Below are positions 59,198-64,000 of a stretch of DNA of 64,000 bases, piece by piece. The position numbers were made by a program, and so were the translations under genes. Within the stretch, counting starts at the first letter, position 1; the number at the start of each line of letters is the position of its first letter. Source of the DNA: Chrysaora quinquecirrha (taxonomy: Eukaryota; Cnidaria; Scyphozoa; Semaeostomeae; Pelagiidae); NCBI GenBank assembly GCA_014526335.1, contig JACTAT010000297.1, positions 346,128-410,127 on the forward strand, in the 5' to 3' direction. The notes beneath the pieces were generated by a model. The model did no database searches. It was not told the DNA's origin and saw only the letters and a program-made list of their open reading frames with translations.

Positions 59198-59690
59198 TCT
59201 CGCTTGCATATTTTCTTGCTTGCATATTTTCTTGCTTCAATATTTTCCTGCTTCCATATTTCTTTGCTTCAATATATTCTTGCTCCAATATTTTCTTGCT
59301 TCAATAAATTCTTGCTTCTGTATTTTCTTGCTTCAATATTTCCTTGCTTCCATATTTTCTTGCTTCCATATTTTCTTGCTTCCATATTTTCTTGCTTCCA
59401 TATTTTCTTGCTTCTATATTTTCTTGCTTACATATTTTCTTGCTTCCATATTTTCTTGCTTCCATAATTTCTTGCTTCTACATTTTCTTGCTTCCATAAT
59501 TTCTTGCTTTTATATTTTCTTGCTTCAATAATTTCTTGCTTCTTTATTTTCTTTCTTCCATATCTTCTTGTTTCCATATTTTCTTGTTTTTATATTTTCT
59601 TGCTTTGATATTTTTTGCTTCAATATTTTCTTGCTCAATATTTTCTTGCTTCTATATTTTCTTGCTTCCATATTATTTTGTACCTCTTCC
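59198..59690. repeat. 16-bp minisatellite, unit 3
   Basis: Copy of the arrays at 48435 and 54170 with the same order of variants. A few single-base losses occur in T runs and in CTCCAATA near 59635. Confidence 0.95.
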
Positions 59691-59844
59691 ATATTCCCCC
59701 TTTATCAATTACTAAAAGGGAAAATCGGGTAATATGTAAACTATAACAGGTGGATTTTAAGATAATTCCACAAGATAGCAAACGCAATAGAACAGGTATA
59801 TACAATAGAAAAGAAATTCACACTCATTTCTGTAATTATTGCTC

Positions 59845-61265
59845 TTCGTTCCTCTTCATTCCTCCTCGTTCCTGTTGTTCCTGTTTTTAGAAAAAGCCTT
59901 TCCTACTTCATTTCCAAGCGCTACAGAACCCTTGTGAAACTCAGAATGTGTGTAGCTTTTTTCCACTCAAAAGCTGCAGCCACATTCAAAATGCCGTATA
60001 CTGATGTCAATACATACCAAAAATTGCAAAATCCATGAACCACACTCGAAATAGGGGTTGAAACAGGGGTCCAGGCCCTGAAGCTGCAAACCTATAATAG
60101 GCCTGAAGCTGCAAAACTATAATAGCACTGAAGCTGCAAACCTATATTAGTAGATAACTATCTACTTACCCCAACTAACTAGCTCAAAAACTAACTAACT
60201 AACAAACTAACTATCCAACTGACTAACTAACTAACTTACGAACTGACTTATTAACTAACCAATATATACACTTTGTTAGCTAACTAAACAACTAACCCCC
60301 TATTGGTAATGTTAGTCCTAAGAAATTGATTAGTAGTTAGCCCAAAGCTTGGACAAATTTGAAAAAGTTCGGACCATGAAAGTTCTCTGAAGTCATTAAG
60401 TCTTTATGGAAAGTTACAAGTGAAGAACTGATATATCTAAGGATCACAATCGATCCAGGACAGTTAAAATTGAATTTTGTCTGATTGGAATTGGAAAAGT
60501 ATGGGACCCACACAGCGCTTTAGACGAAAACGATGCACATAAATCATTATTGGAATGTGTAGAACATTTTGAGATGCCTGATTTAAAGACCGATCGATAC
60601 AATAATAAAATAATGGCGTAGAGTGCTGAAACAATCTATTTGCTCATCTAATTTTGATTTGTTTCTGAACTTTTTTGTAACGTAGTATGAAAAATGCTAA
60701 CCTTATCCTGGTATTTTGAAACAAGGGCTGGTATTTTGAAAAATTTTCCAGGGAGCAAGCCTACGACCCCCTAGATGGTTTTGGCTTAAACTGCTCACAA
60801 GTGATCATTGAAAAGATGAATTTACACTGCACATGTCCCCCCATTCTATTTCCATACAAATATGTATACTGGTCATTACTTCCTATGCTTAATAAACATT
60901 TCTTTAATATAGCTTGTCTGATTACGTATACTTTTTTCCTTTTGAGTAAAAATAGACAGTTTGTGTCTGGATAACTGGTATTTTCACAATGAAGCATTTT
61001 CGAGCTTCTAAATGGTGTGGTTTCAAAAATAGAGCCCAATTTTGCTCGCTTTGCTCGTAGCCTTAACTTTTAACCATTGGGCAGAGTCCATTCGGTGAGA
61101 TTTAAAAAAAGTATTATGCATTTGTATTGAAAAATAACTGACTCTCGACCACATGAAGTTTACGGGCCCATCTTACTAGCCCCAAAGCAAAGAAGTATGA
61201 CCACGTATTTGCGCCCTTTTGGCTGCTTTTCCTGGTGGGATGAATGGTAGTCAGTCCGCCACTAT
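59845..61265. other. Non-repetitive part of macrosatellite unit 3
   Basis: Same content as 54815-56250 with scattered one-base losses, many in homopolymers (for example CCCCC against CCCCCC near 60765), and a few substitutions. No gene supported. Confidence 0.8.
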
Positions 61266-62220
61266 TAACTACTAAGCAAACTAACAAACTAACGAACTAC
61301 CTAACTAACTAAATAACTAACTAACTAACTAGCATACCTACAATGTTAGTAAACTAACCAACTAACTAGCTTATTAACTAACTAACTAACTAACTAACTG
61401 AATAACTGACTAACTCACTAGTTAGCAAACAAACTAACCATGCAATGAACTTGGTTACAAACTAAAACAAACGAACTAACTAACAAACTAACTAACTAAC
61501 TAATTAACTAACTAACTAACCAACTTGGTTACAAATTATCTACTTAACTAAAAAACTAGCTTTCAAACAAGTAAACAAACTAACTACCTAACAAACTCAC
61601 GAACTAACAATCTAAGTAACTAACTAACTAACTAACATACCTACTATGTTAGCAAACTAACCAACTAGCTTGCTTATTAACTAACTAACTTACTAACTGG
61701 ATAACTGACTAACTCACTAATAAGCAAACTAATTAACTATCTAATCAACTTGGTTACAAACTACCTACTTAGCTGACTAACTAGCTCAATAACTAACTAA
61801 CTAACAAACTAACTAACCAACTGACTAACTTACTAACTTAATTATTAACTAACCAACATATATGCTATGTTAGCTAACTAACCAATTAACTAGCTTTCGA
61901 ACTAACTAACTAACTAACTAACTAACTGGACAACTAACTAACTAACTAATTAATCAACATACAAGCTCTGCTTGCTAAATATCTTTGTGGCTTCCTATCT
62001 TGCTACATAACTAACTGGGTAACTAACACATTGACAAACTTACTCATTATCTAACTAATTAACTAGCAAACTAACTGACCAACTTGCCTACAAACTATCT
62101 ACTTAACCAACTAACTAGCTAAATAACTAACAAACAAACTAACTAACTAACTAAGCGACTTGCTTACAAAATATCTACTTAACAAACAAACTAGCTTACA
62201 AACAAGTAAAGAAATTAACT
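61266..62220. repeat. (CTAA)n array closing macrosatellite unit 3
   Basis: Imperfect CTAA runs. Internal sections match parts of both earlier closing arrays in a new order (for example 61560-61640 like 57310-57390), which points to unequal exchange between units. Confidence 0.93.
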
Positions 62221-62560
62221 ACCAGAAGTGGACTGGGCCACCGGGACACCTAGAAATTTCCCGATACACCATTAAAGTTAATTTTTTTTGGAATAACTTG
62301 TTATTTCAAAACAAATCTCCGCATTCCCTCTCATTATATTAAATAAATATTCCCTCTCAAAGATTTAAAGCCATGGGCGCATATTAGGGGGGTGTGACAA
62401 CCCCCCTTTTTAACAGTTGGTCCAGTCGGTCAAAAAATTTTACCTTATTAGGAGTGCCTTTTATAGGAGGCCTAGCTCCAATAGCATGTCAATCGACATT
62501 TATCCTGTTGCTTGTCCGCTTGATCACTTATTCACTTTCACTACTTGGCTATTTCTAAAA
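62221..62560. other. Leader segment before the unit 4 minisatellite
   Basis: 62221-62440 is unique in the window (CGGGACACCTAGAAATTTCC, GGGGGGTGTGACAACCCCCC). 62441-62560 (GGCCTAGCTCCAATAGCATG, CATTTATCCTGTTGCTTGTC) matches 46220-46330 ahead of unit 1. No gene. Confidence 0.75.
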
Positions 62561-63605
62561 AGAGAAACAAGAGGAAGGTTGAGGAATGAAGAGGAAAGAG
62601 TAGAAATGAAGAGGAACAAGGAGGAATGAAGAGGAAGGAGTCGAATGAAGAGGAACGAGGAGGAATGAAGAGCAACGAGGAAGAATAATGAAAAACGAGG
62701 AGGAATGAAGAGGAATGAGAAGGAATGAAGAGGAACGAGGGGGAATGAAGAGGAACAAGGAGGAATGAAGAGGAACGAGGAGGAACGAAGAGGAACAAGG
62801 AGGAATGAAGAGGAACGGAGAGGAACGAAGAGGAACAAGGAGGAAAAATGAAAACGAGGAGGAATGAAGAGGAACGAGAAGGAATGAAGAGGAAGGAGGA
62901 GGAATGAAGAGGAACAAGGAGGAATGAAGAGGAACAAGGAGGAAATAAGAGGAACGAGGTGGAATGAAGAGGAACGGGAAGAACAAAGAGGAAGGGGTAG
63001 GAACAAAGAGGAACGGGAGGAACAAAGAGGAACGGGAAGAATGAAGAAGAATGGGAGGAAAAAGAGGAACGAGGAAGAATGGAGAGGAACGAGGAGGAGC
63101 AAGGAGAAACGGGTAGGAATGAAGAGGAACGAGGAGGAATGAAGAACAACAAGAAGGCATGAAGAGAAATGAGGAGGAAGAAGAGGAACAAGAAGGAATG
63201 AAGAAGAACGAGGAGGAATGAAGAGGAACAAGGAGGAATGAAGAGGAACAGGGAAGAACAAAAGGAACAAGGAAGAATGAAGAGGAACAAGAAGGAATGA
63301 AGAGGAACGTGGAGAAATGAAGAGGAACAAGAAAGGATGAAGAGGAAAGAGGAGGAATGAAAAGGAACAAGGAGGAATGAAGATGAAAGAGGAAGAATGA
63401 AGAGGAATGGGGAGCAATGAAGAGGAACAGAAGGAATAAAGAGGAAGGAGAAGAAATGAAGAGGAAGAAGAAGGAATGAAGAGGAACGAGGAGGAATGAA
63501 GACAAACGAGGAGGAATGAAGAGGAACGAGGAGGAATGAAGAAGAACGAGGAGGAATGAAGAAGAACAAGAAGGAATGAAGAGGAACGAGAAGGAATGAA
63601 TAGAA
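62561..63605. repeat. Purine-strand minisatellite, unit 4
   Basis: Nearly identical to the unit 2 array. Minus-strand frames of 297-342 codons are repeat artefacts. It is followed by the left inverted arm and the first ~400 bp of the next module, where the window ends. Confidence 0.95.
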
Positions 63606-64000
63606 ACAGAGAGAAATAACTACAGATATGAGTGTGAATTTCTTTTCTATTGTATATACCTGTTCTATTGCGTTTACTATCTCGTCGAATTATCTGTCGT
63701 AGTTTACTTATTACCCGACTCTCCCTTTAAGTAATTGATAAAGGGGGAATATGAAAATTACTGGATATATAAAATTGAAAATAGTTATATGATATAATAT
63801 ATGTTTGTAAATGTGCACCTGCAATATTTTGGGATTATTTCTTAAACCCGTATATGCAGAAACTTTATTATTCCCCCATTTATTAAAAACTAGACCAAAT
63901 ACCTAAAATGAGGAATAGTGTGATTTCATAGTAGAATGAAATGATTAGAATGTTAATGGCCCATTAGTCTGGTTTGATTAATCTGTGTCATTTGTCTGGC

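Larger units (their letters stand above)
46216..64000. repeat. Macrosatellite: three ~5.0-5.7-kb tandem units plus a partial fourth
   Basis: The same ordered set of blocks recurs. The landmark TTAATGGCCCATTAGTCTGG occurs at ~48002, 53734, 58762 and 63954, giving spacings of ~5732, 5028 and 5192 bp. Blocks per unit: purine minisatellite, left inverted arm, ~600-bp segment, 16-bp pyrimidine minisatellite, right inverted arm, AAGCTGCAAACC repeats, short CTAA run, ~1-kb non-repetitive segment, long CTAA array. Units 2-4 are almost identical. Most differences are single-base changes in homopolymers and different lengths of the CTAA arrays. The window ends inside unit 4. Confidence 0.93.

Overview
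This is a gene-poor, repeat-dominated stretch of an animal nuclear genome. The AT-rich composition, the many short GT-AG introns, and a complement of Kolobok (THAP transposase), Harbinger (DDE transposase plus MADF protein), CR1/Jockey-type non-LTR and tyrosine-recombinase elements suggest a cnidarian, probably an anthozoan. The species assignment is inference only. No rRNA, tRNA, CRISPR array or bacterial gene was seen. Nearly all recognisable proteins belong to mobile elements, and most are broken.

Layout. 1-3.1 kb: a decayed non-LTR retrotransposon, split by a 958-bp DNA transposon with an exact 8-bp target duplication. 3.1-20.0 kb: a ~123-bp satellite, homogeneous to ~7.6 kb and diverged beyond. 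It is interrupted by a 244-bp MITE, a duplicated coding-like module, a possible small gene with a CRE promoter, a broken zinc-finger gene, and a 6.1-kb Kolobok element (13262-19376; TTAA duplication). The Kolobok carries a multi-exon THAP transposase on + and a convergent three-exon gene on - whose product resembles the C-terminal cytoplasmic domain of P2X7 receptors. 20-26 kb: two MITE-like hairpins, a TATA promoter, and a 3.2-kb Harbinger (22465-25683) with near-perfect 69-bp terminal inverted repeats but two disabled genes. 26.3-31.1 kb: a chain of short open segments between splice signals, all in phase 1, which may be an unrecognised multi-exon gene. A second TATA promoter lies within it. 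33.4-35.8 kb: an intronless, decayed zinc-finger/tyrosine-recombinase gene. 36-41.3 kb: a 331-bp MITE, blank AT-rich DNA, and an element with inverted subterminal motif clusters.

41.3 kb to the end: complex tandem DNA. (CTAA)n arrays, three 159-bp repeats and a corrupted, G-poor copy of a downstream module lead into a macrosatellite with a ~5.0-5.7 kb unit. Three full units and part of a fourth are present. Each unit has a ~1-kb purine-strand minisatellite (20-bp unit), a module bounded by ~150-bp inverted arms that holds a 16-bp pyrimidine-rich minisatellite, a non-repetitive ~1-kb segment and CTAA arrays. The long ORFs in these arrays are by-products of repeat periodicity.

The observations most worth following up are the Kolobok with its P2X7-C-like partner gene, the phase-1 micro-exon chain, the foldback-bearing macrosatellite and the zinc-finger/recombinase family.
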